From: Sporodiniella umbellata
Taxonomy: Eukaryota > Mucoromycota > Mucoromycetes > Mucorales > Rhizopodaceae
Direction: 5' to 3'
DNA length: 64,000 nt
NCBI GenBank assembly: GCA_025677835.1
Contig: JAIXMR010000015.1
Location: 1-64,000 of the forward strand
This document shows, piece by piece, positions 11,241-22,193 of the stretch. The notes under the pieces were generated by a model, which worked only from the letters and a program-made list of their open reading frames with translations, made no database searches and was not told where the DNA came from. The position numbers and the translations under genes were made by a program. The stretch's first letter is position 1. Every line of letters begins with the position of its first letter.

Positions 11241-12578
11241 TTAAGCAGCTTTTGAAAGGGCCAATTTTTGTTTGTACAAGGTTTCAGCACCGGACCAGAC
11301 GGGGGACTGTTGACGGTCTTTGAGAGCCAAGAGGGTAGGGAGAAGATCTTGAGAGAACAGGTTTGAGCTTTCTCTAGGCAAGAGGGTAGGGAGATGATCG
11401 ATGGAGCAGACCTCGAGTGGATGTGGGTTGGTAGAATGTACAGGCACGGTAGGCTTATCAAAGGTGGTGTTGATAGAATAGATGGGAATGGGGTTATTGG
11501 GATTGGTGGTATCACAGGAGACGTCACAGACCATGGAGAGTTGACGTGGACCGTGGATGAGCTCAGGGGTGATGAAAGGAGGGATTTTTTGGTTCAGATA
11601 GATACAGTTGACAAACATGTCTGCCTGGACAATCTCCTGGAACGGACCCCCCTTCTTGGTTTCGTTGATATCCCACTGAATGATATTTTCTTCCGGGATG
11701 CCCACCTTACGAGCCAAATCACAGGCACCGGTGCCACAACGGCCCAAGGCACCCATCACCATCAAGGTAGGGACCTGGTCCCTGTTCAATGCAACTAACA
11801 AAAAAAGCAGAGGTGAGTGATACGCTTTAGGGATGTTTTTTTTTTTTTTTTTTTTGGGTACCTGCACGTTGAAATTTGCTTTGAATATGGCTGATCAAGG
11901 CTTTTTCGTTGGGATAGGGTTTCAATGGGCCCAAGGGTTGACCTGGGTTCAGTTTCTGTTCTGCCCATCCCTCCACACAAACAGCCGCGCCGGCAAAACC
12001 AGCCATATAACCAAAAGCAGCCACACGACGCCCTAGGCTGATGATGAGTTGACAAAGAAAGAGAGAGAGAGAGAGAGAAAAAAAAAAAAAAAGGCGGGGG
12101 ATGAGGCTTACCGTTGGCATCGTTCAAGAACTCCAAATCCAGAATAGTACCCTGACCACGATCAAAACGATGGATCAGCTCTTTCCAGCCAGCTTGGTTT
12201 TTGAAACAATGAGCGAAAAAGATGTGTGTATGATGAAGGGGAGAATCATCGTTTTCTGGTAATTCTTTTAAACCCACAATATAGGCATCGGCCGGTGCCT
12301 CTGTTTTCCAACTCAATTTTTCAACCAAAGGACAACCCACGCTAAATAGAGAGGTATTCATCAGAAAACATCGATATATATATATATATATATATATCAA
12401 CCACAGCCTCTTGTCTTTACCTTTCGTATTCTTCATCATCGAAAATACGCTCTTTGGATCTTTCCACCGTGATTTTGAAGCCGGCGTCCAATAATTTTTT
12501 GGCAGTTTCGGGCGTCAGCGCAGCACGATGTTCCATGGGTTTTGTTTCAGCACGTAACCAGAGATGAGGAGTAGACAT
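11241..12578 (-). CDS. LYS1: Saccharopine dehydrogenase (NAD+, L-lysine-forming)
   Basis: Exons 12578-12421, 12341-12112, 12032-11862 and 11794-11241, 370 residues, as in yeast Lys1. It catalyses the last step of the fungal alpha-aminoadipate pathway, saccharopine to lysine. Visible family blocks are [18 protein letters not shown] at the N-terminus, [12 protein letters not shown] and [15 protein letters not shown] (which carry the catalytic Lys and His known in yeast), [16 protein letters not shown], the nucleotide-binding [12 protein letters not shown] and the C-terminal [12 protein letters not shown]. Introns carry an (AT)n run (12374-12397) and GA-rich and poly(A) segments. Its stop is 50 bp from the end of CWC25, so the two genes converge. 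Confidence 0.97.
12374..12397 (+). repeat. (AT)n microsatellite in LYS1 intron 1
   Basis: About twelve TA units inside the first intron of LYS1. Confidence 0.9.
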
Positions 12579-12685
12579 AGTAAGAAAAACAATTAAAAAA
12601 ACAAAAGAAACAGTTTATTAAGCGCATGATTTTTATAAGCGATTCTAAGCGTGTGACTTTAAAATGGTTTGGATCTCAGCGTATT

Positions 12686-13807
12686 TTAGGTGGCGAGAGG
12701 AATAAACTAGGCAAGAAAGATGAGATGATGATGATTTGGGAAATAGATTATCTTACAGTGAATTCGATAAAATCTTTGGTGTTAAGATGACCTTCGATTT
12801 GAAACTAGGAGAAAAGGTATATGAGAGAGACAGGAAAAAAAAAAAAAAAAAAAAAAAAAGAATGCGGTTTACCAGAATACAAAGAGAGCCGTGACTAGAC
12901 ATTTCGATGGAGACTTCAGTGGCATGTTCCAAAGCTTTTTTACATAGAATGATATGAGAATAAAGATAGCTAAAGAGTTGGAGAGGAGGGTCAAGTAAGA
13001 AAAAAAAAAAAAAAAGAAGAAAGCAAGAGATGAAGGTGTTTACCTAAAAGAGAGGGCTTGGTCACATTGAAAGAGGATAAAAGGTTCCGAGTGCTCTGGA
13101 TAGGATGTTTCGTAATGAATGCCTTTACCAGACGCGCTAAAGGTAAAATGATTGTGAGGGTGAAATCCAAAGGCAATACGTTCGCACGACTTGTCAAGAT
13201 CATCCAAAAAGTCACGAAACCAATCTGCTTTGGAGATCATCTTTTGTACCGGCAGATCGGTAGGGGTCATGAGCGAGTCAAGAGACTCTGTTTCTGGCTG
13301 GCTAGGGTAAAGTTGACAATGAAAGCTTTGTTTGGCCTCTTTGTCCTGTCGTCTAAGACAGATGTCAGTGGCTATGGACGTGTTGTGGGTCCCTTGACTT
13401 ACTCGAGACGCAGAGGGGACCCAGGACCGTGATAGGACAGTTCACAATCTGGGGACCGCGATTCCTGAGGTAGCATCAGACCAAGGCAGTCGATGAGGGC
13501 ATTCATCGGCAGACCAAACATGGCTATTTCTTCCCTTTGTTTAAAGTAGTCTTGAAATAGGTGGCTTTTGAGATAGGCAATCGCTTTCACACAACGACTT
13601 TCTTCCACTGTCAACGTCAAGCCTTCATCGTAAATGTAACACGTCGCTGTCTTTGATACACAAAAAGAATCATTACACTTTTGCTTTTTTTTTTTTTTTT
13701 TTTTATTTAAACCATCCATCTACATTTTTGAAATGAATCGATTTCACAAGCGTCAATATACTTTTCACTGACTTGATTCTTGCAGAAAAAAGGGAGGCTG
13801 CGACCAT
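12686..13807 (-). CDS. RAD1: Checkpoint clamp subunit Rad1 (9-1-1 complex)
   Basis: Six exons: 13807-13724, 13650-13403, 13352-13044, 12969-12873, 12804-12757 and 12706-12686 (the last only 21 nt), 268 residues. The order of PCNA-like blocks matches human RAD1. These are SILTLVKSIHFKN, TLTVEESRCVKAIAYLKSHL with FQDYF, MNALIDCLGL, CELSYHGPGSPLRL, MISKADWFRDFLDDLD and SEPFILFQCDQALSFR, ending IEFTFIPLAT. Rad1 with Rad9 and Hus1 forms the ring loaded at damaged DNA to activate the checkpoint kinase. Its stop lies about 107 bp from the LYS1 start on the same strand, and its start faces the LMBD1-like gene. Confidence 0.9.
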
Positions 13808-14172
13808 CAGATGAAAGAAAACCAATTTCAAAAAAACTAGTCCGTAAGCATGTTGATTGGGTGGTTGCACAGACCATGCATGGCTGAGAACAGAAAAGTG
13901 GTGAGTGCAACCCATGCTTTGGTTCGAGAAAGGCTTGTGTTGAGCACGCATTCGATCGTTACCTTTTCCTCCCGCCCCTTTTTAGGAATTCAGCACAGAC
14001 ATTGTTCTATGTCTGTGTGAAGCAAAGAGAAAGAGAAAGAAAGAGAGAAAACCGAAGCCACGTAGGGATGACATCACCGGCAAAGCATTATTTCATTGTT
14101 TTTTGTTATTTTCTTTGTTATTTTCTTTGTTTTTTTTTTTATTTTTTTTTTTTATTTTTTCTCACAAAAACC
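13808..14172. promoter_or_regulatory. Shared 5' region of RAD1 (-) and LMBD1-like gene (+)
   Basis: About 365 bp between two divergent start codons. It holds a GA-rich stretch (14026-14050) and an interrupted T-rich run directly before the plus-strand ATG. No clear TATA box was found. Confidence 0.4.
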
Positions 14173-16207
14173 ATGGTGTTTGCCAATTCTATTGCATGGA
14201 CTGTTTATGCTGGACTTTCGGTGGTAACACATCTAATAGATACACACACAGACAATTCTCCTGAGTGGACTAAAAATACTTTTAAAGTTTCTGATCTCGA
14301 TTAGTTTTGGTTTGGTCCGTCATTACCAAAGCCAACAGGAAAAAGAATGGCCGAGGCTGCTGGTGGCAATGACGAGTGTGAGTGTTTCGCTTATGATACT
14401 GGCCTTGATTCCTCTCGATGCCTTTCTGGTCTCGTATACGGTGAATTCAAGCACCGGTCTAAAGAAAGCGTGGGCAGATGAGACGACGCTTCAGTGGATC
14501 CAGTTCAAGGTAGAACTGGTCTATTATCGTAAGCCATACCCTCTGTTTTGTTCTTGTTGTTAACCCATCATCTCAGTCCTGGCCAGTCTTGTCATGTTCC
14601 TCGCCTTCTTTTTGATCCCTTACGTGTTCACAGCTGGAATCAAGTCGAGTGCTGGCCTTGGGATCGTCGGCGGGGTTCTGTTTCTGTCGGCCCTGTTTTT
14701 TAAACCGCATGTGTTGCCTCACTACGAATCCGAATGGTATAAACATCTTTTGACTGAGAGCAGTAAGACCCTACCTAACCCCAGCCTTCTTCATTGACCT
14801 GTGTACCCCCTTTAGGTGTCGCAAAAGCCTTTTGGTTTGTCATCACCTGTCTCTTATTACTCGGTCTTTTGCTACAGATTGTGTTTACAGTAAGTATCCG
14901 GATCATACCCTAGGCCCTAATGGTTTGTAAGGCACCTGGATTATCACTGCTGCCCATTGAACTCTTTAGGGCTCCGGACGTTTTGAAAGATGAAAAGAAA
15001 GAGATTCAGACAGCCCTTGTTCAGGTACGAGAACGTAAGCGACAGATGTCAACCGAGGGTGATCACCCTCAGTGGGATAGCCTGGAGAGACAAGAAAAGT
15101 AAACAAACCATAAGAAAGAAAAAAAAAAAAACAAGGGCTTAAAGAGATAGCTTGGATAGTGACTTGCTGCAGCATCTGACGTTGATTGAAACCGAAGAAA
15201 AGAGTTGGTTCCATCGCGCGGTTGTCTTGCTAAGACCGTTCAAGGTAAACAAGTAGAGATGCGCGTTGTGTAACGCCTGTTTAGGTGTTGATAGGCATCG
15301 TTCTGTTGATGGTCACGGTAGGTGTGATGGTGTCGGTGGGTGTGACGAGGTACGTGATTGGCTAGGCTTCTTAATTAAAATATGACGGGTTTGATGCTAG
15401 TGTTGACAAGGTTGTGTTTTCAATCTGTGGCATCCGATGTGGCTATATCATTGGACAGACCACTTTATTTAATCCAATTAATTTCGCTCTTGTCCACCTC
15501 GTAAGTCTACCCTTTGTTTTTGGATGCTTATTTTTTTTTTAAAAAGGTGTTTCCGTTCAATTGGATGATATGGGTGGCCATCATGGTTTATAGCATGGCC
15601 TGCACTTTACTGGTCATTCGTCGTATGGGCTTCCGTTTCTTGTGGGCGACCCTGTATCGAGTCAAGCAACATGCCACTGCGCCTCAGGGGCTTGTCTTGA
15701 CAGGTACCGTATTGATGCTCAGTCTATTGACATGGACTTATACCATCAGCTCAATCCTGGCACCAGGTTATACCCATTTTGGAAACCAAGTCTATGTAAG
15801 CCCTTGTCGATAGAGCATCTCTTTTTGTCTAATCTCTCTCTCTCTCTGACTCTTTTTTTTTTTTTTTTTTTTGTAGTGTAATCATACCCAGGGTGGCCAA
15901 AGAAACTGTACAGAACGTATCGACAAGATCTTTCCTTGTGATATCTGGGCTCCTATTGGTAAATCATAGAGCCCAAACAAAAACCCATCCTTACTTAACA
16001 TCTACCCTAGAAATATGTACACCCACCGTCACTTCTACCTTGATCGATCGTATGCTACTGAATTCCCCCTTTCTAGCCTCACTCTTTTATTATGGTCAAT
16101 GGCTTTTTATGCTCTCTTTTCTCTTGGGCTGTCTGATGGCTCTTTCCAAATCGGATCTGCAGAGCGAAGAAGTAGAAGAACGTCAACCGTTATTGGTTCA
16201 AGCCTAA
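14173..16207 (+). CDS. LMBR1-family membrane protein, LMBD1 (lysosomal cobalamin transporter-like)
   Basis: Eleven exons. Exons 2-11 are secure: 14305-14528, 14577-14762, 14816-14889, 14932-15098, 15151-15244, 15285-15349, 15401-15500, 15547-15795, 15877-15958 and 16011-16207. Multiple hydrophobic helices, RHYQSQQEKEW then IPLDAFLVSYTVN, LLPIELFRAP, and a cytosolic helix KDEKKEIQTALVQVRERKR match LMBRD1, which exports vitamin B12 from lysosomes with ABCD4. The C-terminus has an acidic tail ending RQPLLVQA. The exon 1 junction is doubtful: the obvious donors after GLS or GLSV (14221 or 14224) do not keep phase. A donor at 14265 does (40-nt intron, 509 residues) but breaks up the first membrane helix. 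Cobalamin transport is inferred from homology. Confidence 0.85.
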
Positions 16208-16462
16208 GGGGGGTTCTTGTGTGATCACAACACTTTTTGTTTTTAATTTTTGATTTTAATTTTGATTTTAATTTTAATTTTTTAATTTTTTTTATTACCA
16301 AAAAAGAAAACGTGCAGGGAGGATAATAAAAGCGTTCAAAAAACAACAACTACCCATTTGGGCTCGTGCTTGACTTTGTACAACGCATGCGTTAAAGCAT
16401 CTGGTGGGATCGGAAGATCAAATAAGCCATCCCAAAAAAAAAAAAAAAAAAAAAAAGAGGGT

Positions 16463-16472
16463 ATATATAAAC
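16463..16472 (+). promoter_or_regulatory. TATA box of the C2H2 gene
   Basis: TATATATAAA lies 48 bp before the ATG at 16520, downstream of an A run. Its position fits a core promoter with a short leader. Confidence 0.5.
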
Positions 16473-16519
16473 GAGAGCCGTTTTCTTCTTGTTTTTTTTT
16501 TTTTATATATCTTTCAAAG

Positions 16520-16999
16520 ATGCTTAATCATTACACCCATTCAAAAGACAGCGCACAAGATTTATGGTTTCCAACCACCTTTGACCATACACCATTGATC
16601 CATCCCTTACCTGACGTCTTTGTCAATCCTTATTACTACAGCCAGGCATGGGCCAAACAAGACACACTTGACTTTTTTCATCCTGATCCAATCATGGACG
16701 AGCCCTGGAACGTCTCTTCCACCAGTTCTGCCTGTTCTTCACCTCAATGGTCACGCTCCCCTTCACCCTGTAAAGAAACCAAACGTCGTAAACTGGTCGT
16801 ACCCGAAGAAAAGACGTTTGCCTGCGATGTCAAAGGCTGCGGTAAAGTGTTTGGCCGTCAAGAACATGTCAAACGTCATATCCGATCCATCCATACCAAA
16901 GAAAAACCTTTTGCCTGTCCCTACACTCGTTGCCAGAAACGCTTTGCAAGATCTGATAACCTTAACCAACACATTCGTACCCATCGTAAAACCAATTAA
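16520..16999 (+). CDS. C2H2 zinc-finger transcription factor, Msn2/4-like fingers
   Basis: Single-exon gene of 159 residues. Two tandem C-terminal C2H2 fingers occupy C102-H125 and C133-H155. Both have C-x4-C spacing and are linked by HTKEKPFAC, the arrangement seen in Msn2/Msn4 and related fungal stress regulators. The N-terminal hundred residues are rich in His, Ser, Pro and aromatic residues, with SSTSSACSSPQWSRSPSP and a basic KETKRRK that could be a nuclear signal. The usual Msn2 protein is far longer, so orthology is not claimed. The start is the first ATG after the TATA box. Confidence 0.85.
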   Translation: MLNHYTHSKDSAQDLWFPTTFDHTPLIHPLPDVFVNPYYYSQAWAKQDTLDFFHPDPIMDEPWNVSSTSSACSSPQWSRSPSPCKETKRRKLVVPEEKTFACDVKGCGKVFGRQEHVKRHIRSIHTKEKPFACPYTRCQKRFARSDNLNQHIRTHRKTN

Positions 17000-17200
17000 C
17001 CTTACAAACTGGCTTTTGTATCTCCCCCCCCCCTCCTCAGACTGTAAATAATCTCTCGCTTTTTTATATTGGATTTCTTGAAATGAAATATAAAACACTA
17101 CAAATAAATTTTGAAATTGATTTGTTGAAATAAAGGGCATGTTTATTAAAAAAAAAAAAAAAAAAAGACATAAACAGAGGTTTTCTGTTGGGCATAATTT

Positions 17201-17234
<34 letters not shown>

Positions 17235-17308
17235 TTTGTGTGTGTACATATATATTTTTTTTTTTTTTTTTTTTTTTTTGGTTTTTTTTTTTTTTTTTTT
17301 TCCATAGT
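17000..17308. other. Convergent 3' intergenic region with homopolymers and a (TC)n tract
   Basis: Lies between two convergent genes. It contains a C run near 17025, an A run at 17149-17166, a (TC)n tract at 17203-17231 and two T runs at about 17256-17302. Open frames across it are translations of these repeats. Confidence 0.7.
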
Positions 17309-18008
17309 TTAAAAGAGGGTATCGGCAGCCAACAAGGCAGTGACCTGTTGTTTTTCAAAATAGGCATGATGAGGGTCTTGTGGCGTATAAGCGGAGAGTT
17401 CCTCTTCGGAATCTTCTTCGTCAGTAGAAATCATCATTTGAGAATAAAGAGTGTGGTTGGCTTGACGTAATTGATCGATTTGAGATTGAAAGGCTTGTTC
17501 TTTCTGTACGGTTGCTTTGACTACTAGAAGAGGATAAGTGTTTGTCAAATGGGGAAATAAACTTGCCATATTCCAAAGTACGTTCTAGAATCGTGCCTTT
17601 AGAAGGTCGACGGTCCTTGAGATTAGGCAGGGAAAGAGCCAGTTGTTGATACTTTGAGTTCAAAGTCTCACGTCGAGCACGTTCAATTGCATTGTGCTCA
17701 GCTCGCTTCACTTTGGGCACAGATTCATGATTCATACTAAAAGGCTTTGATGTGTGTGTGTGTTTGTTTTGTTTTGTTTACCTTAAACAGTCGTTCTCAT
17801 TGGGCAGGTTTTGTAATTGTTGTTCGTAATAGACCACTAAGTACGTGAGTAGCCTTTCTCTCTCTCTCTTTTTTTTTTTTTTTTTCTACTTACTGTGCTG
17901 CCCCAAGACGGCCATCTGTTGTTGAAGAATAGCCTGGTTTTGAACTTGACGGATTCTGTCCAGCTCGTTTTGTTGGTAGATCACAGAAGGAGGTTGGGAG
18001 TGGTTCAT
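17309..18008 (-). CDS. bHLH leucine-zipper-like transcription factor
   Basis: Exons 18008-17894, 17836-17782, 17736-17567 and 17523-17309, 184 residues. The basic region KRAEHNAIERARRETLNSK has the His-Glu-Arg spacing (H5, E9, R13) typical of E-box binders. Helix 1 is YQQLALSLP, the loop NLKDRRPSKG and helix 2 TILERTLEYVVKAT, followed by a zipper-like QKEQAFQSQIDQLRQ. The N-terminus is Gln-rich (QVQNQAILQQQ) and the C-terminus acidic. Intron 3 (17566-17524) starts GCAAGT; without removing this GC-AG intron, helix 2 is cut and the frame diverges. Targets are unknown. Confidence 0.85.
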
Positions 18009-18406
18009 TCGAGAGAGAATAAAGATAATATTAAAAAAAAAAAAAGAGGGAAAGAAAGTGATAATAAAATAACACCTCGAAAAAAAAAAAAGAAATCCCT
18101 TTATAACCAAGTGCACAGATAGACAGAATGTACGTTTGGGGGGTTTTAGTGTAAATAGGTTGTTGTACAACTTGTCACTTTCGGTTTTTTTCGGTTTGGG
18201 CGTGAATGGTAACACAGAGTACTGTCTGTGGGTCATCCTTTATTTCTAGAGTCATCTTTTTGACAGACATACACTGCATCTTCCGGAGCTACCTTCCGCA
18301 ATTGTCCTAATAAGTAGGTGATAACAAGGCTTACTTGATTTTTATTGATTTTTCAAAAGAAAGGCGGAGGTTCAAACGAAGGAGAAGAAGGGGAAAAAAA
18401 AAAAGT
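18009..18406. other. 5' region of the bHLH gene
   Basis: About 400 bp between the bHLH start and the end of the next gene on the same strand. Homopolymer A/T tracts and a G run near 18136 are present. No gene was seen. Confidence 0.5.
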
Positions 18407-20370
18407 CTAATCGTCCAAAAAGAAAGAATCAAGGCTGGTTAGTTCTTCAGAGAGTTCTTTACTCAAACAGGGTGTGACTGCCGTATCCGAGTCGTCTGGA
18501 TCTTCAAATAGGGTGCTTGAAGAGGGTATGAGATGGCCTGTGAGATGTCTGGACCGTCTGGCGTCTTCTCGATTGGCCAGGTCTACTTCGGGGCTAAAGA
18601 CTTTTGGGAAATAGTGGATCAAATCTTGTACTAGTCTGAACGGATGGCGTTCAAACGTGCTCATCTTGGACTCCAGTTGGGGTCTTAACAGCAGATGGCT
18701 TAGGCTCACACTGGCTGGTGTATGGAGACTAATATGGATAGTTATTTTATTAATCTAGTATTATTATTATTTTTATTATTATTATTTTTATTTTTTTTTT
18801 TTTTTTTTACCGGTAGAAATGATCAAAGAGAGCACGACAGAGCTGATAGTGAGATTGGGATAGGCTAGCCAACCATTGGCTGAGCAAGACCAGCTGTCGG
18901 TCTTTTTCTGTAGGCGACTTGACCTCAGAACAGGCATAGACCGTTTTGCAAGTCTCGTAGAGCTCAAAGGTCAACGGACAATCGGGTAATTCCATCAGAT
19001 AGAGCTTGAGCAAAGATACAGTCAATGAGCGATCGTAAGCGGTCAAGTCGACTTTAGGGTAGCGTTGATTGATTTCCTTCCGTGCGTGATGAACGCGTTC
19101 TAGGCAGAGCGGTTGGGACCAAAGATCGATAGTGTGATCTTTTTCAATCTTGGCTAGGGCCAGCGCGACAAAGACAGGCACCTGGCCACCTTCTGTTCTC
19201 AAAATCTCACTTAACGAGACCCCAAACAGCTGGTGATGACCTGTGCCGTAAAAGTAGTTTTCGTACAAGATCGGTCGTGGGCAGAATTGGCCCGTACGAT
19301 GTTGTTCAACAATCATCTGAACGTCCTTTGCGGGCACAAGCGTTTCTTGATACAACATCATTGTGTCCACCGTTTCTTTGTACCTCGGAATCGTATTAGA
19401 AAGCGACGCTGCCAGGCTGATAAATACTGATCGTACATAACAAAAAAGTGAGACAGAATTGGCAGACGTTGGCATGCTTACCTTGCTTTAGCGTTTCAAC
19501 GCGTTCGAGCTCAAGCTTCTCCATCGCTTCATAATGCGCCAACAACGTTTGTTCTAGCCGGGTCCGCTGAAGATCGGCTGCAGACACAAGTTGTTGATAG
19601 GTTTTGTCGGCCATGAGCATGTCCTGTTCGAGGTCAACCTGCTTAAAGAAACCCGTGTAAGGTTTCGTGTTCACCACTTTCTCAAAGGTGTCATGTGCTG
19701 TCTGTCGAACAAAGTTGAGTCCGATCAGGTCATGGAGCACCCCCGGCGGCTGCTGTTCTGACTGAAGCCAGCGTTCGATGGGCTGACGGTGCTGTGGCAT
19801 GGGCCGGATCCAGTCTTCGATCCAGGCCCGGTCGTGAAATACGCGTGTACCCAGCTTGATCATATTCAACCGGTAGTTGGGTTGACTTGTCATCAACGCA
19901 CTACAACGACTGTCGTACGTCTTTTTGGCTGATGCCAACTTATGGACTAGCGAGCCAAAAGCGTCCAGCTGGTGTTGGATATGTTCCCGGCTCTGTCGTA
20001 CCCGTTGGCTGTACCGGCTCGCAAAGCGTCTTAAGGGGTCCAGCGCTGTTGTATGTAGATTCTCTGCACGTGTTGCATGCTCCCTCGAAGAAGTCTCGCT
20101 TTCTGCACACACCACTCGAAAACATCGCCCTAATCCATCTTCTTCTTCTTCTTTGCTTGTTCTCCCCGTCCGTCGTTCGCCCCATCGTTTCAGTGCGTTC
20201 GAGTACATTCGCTCTGACTCAATCCGCTGTTCGATATATTCGCCTATCCGTTTGTTTTCTTCCAAACTCTCACTCAATCGTTTGTGAAGCGTATCAAATC
20301 CATATCGAAAATCAGGATAACGGTCCAAGGAGGCCGTAGGTGACCAAAAGCTAGATTGAAAAGAATACAT
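18407..20370 (-). CDS. F-BAR and RhoGAP-like protein (Rgd1/Rgd2 family)
   Basis: Exons 20370-19482, 19426-18811 and 18728-18407, 608 residues. The first 300 residues form a long helical F-BAR (FCH) module: GFDTLHKRLSESLEENKRIG, EYIEQRIESERMYSNALKRW and later LVHKLASAKKTYDSRC. Residues about 345-490 resemble a RhoGAP fold: LFGVSLSEIL, then VSLLKLYLMELPDCPLTFEL. The segment that normally carries the GxxRxSG arginine finger reads HTIDLWSQPLCLERVHHAR and has no such motif. The F-BAR part should bind membranes at sites of polarised growth; GTPase-activating activity is doubtful. The tail is Ser/Asp-rich. Confidence 0.85.
18759..18808 (+). repeat. (TTA)n and T tract in RhoGAP intron
   Basis: Imperfect ATT/TTA repeats passing into a T run inside the second intron of the F-BAR gene. 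Confidence 0.8.
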
Positions 20371-20629
20371 AAAGTGAGAGAGAAAAACACATTTTCTATC
20401 ACAAGAAAAAAACAGAATGCTTTTTTTTTTTTTTTTTTTTTTATTTTATTATTATTATTGCCTGGACATAGGCAGAGTTTCTATTTTAAGAGACGGACAA
20501 TGTGCTTTCTATATTGGCAAGCGTAACACACCCACTTTGCCAAAGCTTAAAAAAAAATAAATAAAAAGGTTTTTATTCCCCTTGGATTTCTTTCAAGGCT
20601 TATCCCACTCTGGATTAACAAGCCAACAA

Positions 20630-21583
20630 TTAATTGGAATCCAACTCGACCGAGATCATACCTCGCATGCGTGGATCAGAAGGGATAGCCGGGTTGGGTA
20701 GGCTATCGAGGCTACCACTACTAGTACTACTCGAGTGACCACCACTGCTACTACTGCTTATACTTGAATGAGCCAATCCGTTGGAGCTGATATCCCCTAG
20801 ACTGGCACTGCTGCTACCTGAAGAACTCTTTCGCTTTTTGGCCCGTTTGAATTCTTTCAGGTATTCTTGATAACGCTTGTATTCTCTCGTTCGTTTATAG
20901 CGTTCGAGTCGAGCCCGGTATTCATCTTTGGCTCGCATCGCCCGCCGTTCGTACCTCTGACGGTCCAGGGCGCTCAGGTTCTTCCATAGGTGGCTGATCT
21001 TGCGAGAGATCTCATCAAACTTGAGATGTTTGAGCTCGGGTCGGATCGCATTGGAGAAAGCAATATAGGCCGACGGTGGCTTCAGAGGCGCATGGGTATC
21101 AGGTTTGGGTCGACGGCGGTATTTACGTTTATGGCTCTCTACCGGGCTTTCTTCACTCGAATTCCCACTGGCAGGTGGAGGACTCAGCACCAGGCTTTCG
21201 TATCCACTACTACCACTCGGGCTGGTGCGTTGGGGAATCAGGGGAATGGATTGGATCGTATTCAGAGGTTGGGACGGTGACAAGCCGCGTAGTGTCGCTA
21301 TTTCTCGTTGGATCAACTAGGCATACGATCAATACCAATACATACATACATTCATTGATTGACTTACCCTACGATGGCCTCGTTTAATATTCATCTTGAT
21401 CATATCATGCTCTGTAATTTCAACAATCTATCTTTTTTTTTTAGTTTTCTCTCTCTTATCGCTATTCGTTCAACTTACTGCATTCGTCGTCTCAAAACCT
21501 TCTTCCATCAGCACTTTATAATACATCGAGAGCTGACATCGCTGTAGGAACTCTTTTACGTTCATGTTATATGCTTGTTGCAT
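20630..21583 (-). CDS. SAM-domain plus HMG-box transcription factor
   Basis: Exons 21583-21479, 21427-21368 and 21316-20630, 283 residues. The first 60 residues (VKEFLQRCQLSMYYKVLMEE, ITEHDMIKMNIKRGHRRLI) form a sterile-alpha-motif-like domain ending in the usual GHR. Residues about 131-197 are an HMG box (APLKPPSAYIAFSNAIRPEL, ISRKISHLWKNLSALDRQRY), preceded by a basic HKRKYRRRPKP. The tail is a long Ser/Gly-rich low-complexity stretch. Both domains are needed for this call, and the SAM part only appears after joining the two short exons. The HMG box suggests DNA binding and SAM suggests oligomerisation; biological role unknown. Confidence 0.85.
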
Positions 21584-22193
21584 TGTTTATGATAACTAGA
21601 TAGCTGTTGGTCATTGAAAAACATGAAAGAATTCAATACTTACATTTATATACATTCAAATCGATAAAAGGGGTGGATTCTTTTTTTTTTTTTTTTCTTT
21701 AACGATAAAAAAAGGAAAGGGTGGATTGTAAAAGAGTAGTGCTTTATATAACCAACTCAAAAAAAAGAGCTTTTTCTATTTTAAGAAAGACAGAAAATTA
21801 CAACCTTTCCTATTTTTTTCTGATCATCGTAGATCGCTCAGTATTTTCTGATCTCGTCTATCGTTTGAGCTTATTATCGCAGCTTTTTTTTTTTTTTTTT
21901 TTTCCCCCTTCCTAACACTGACAGACTAAAAACGTAAAAATCCAACAAATCAAAGCGAAAAGGTGGCGGTCTTTGAACCCAGCGAGCCAATCCCCTATCT
22001 TTGTTGTCTTGACTGGGCATGGTATCGGAGCTTGAAAAAGGACCAAGAGAGAAATCGATACCTCAAAAGTTTTCTTTCCGCAGTCAGAATGAAATCATGA
22101 TTATGGCCTTTTGGATCGTACGTGTATTTACAAACAAATCATTTATTTATTTTAACAACAACCAAAAAAAAAAAAAAAAAAAAAAAGAGTCAC
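21584..22193. other. Intergenic region, no gene seen
   Basis: About 610 bp upstream of the SAM/HMG gene and downstream of the PA2G4 gene. T runs lie near 21681-21696 and 21885-21903, and an A run near 22164-22186. Short open frames have no support. Confidence 0.5.
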
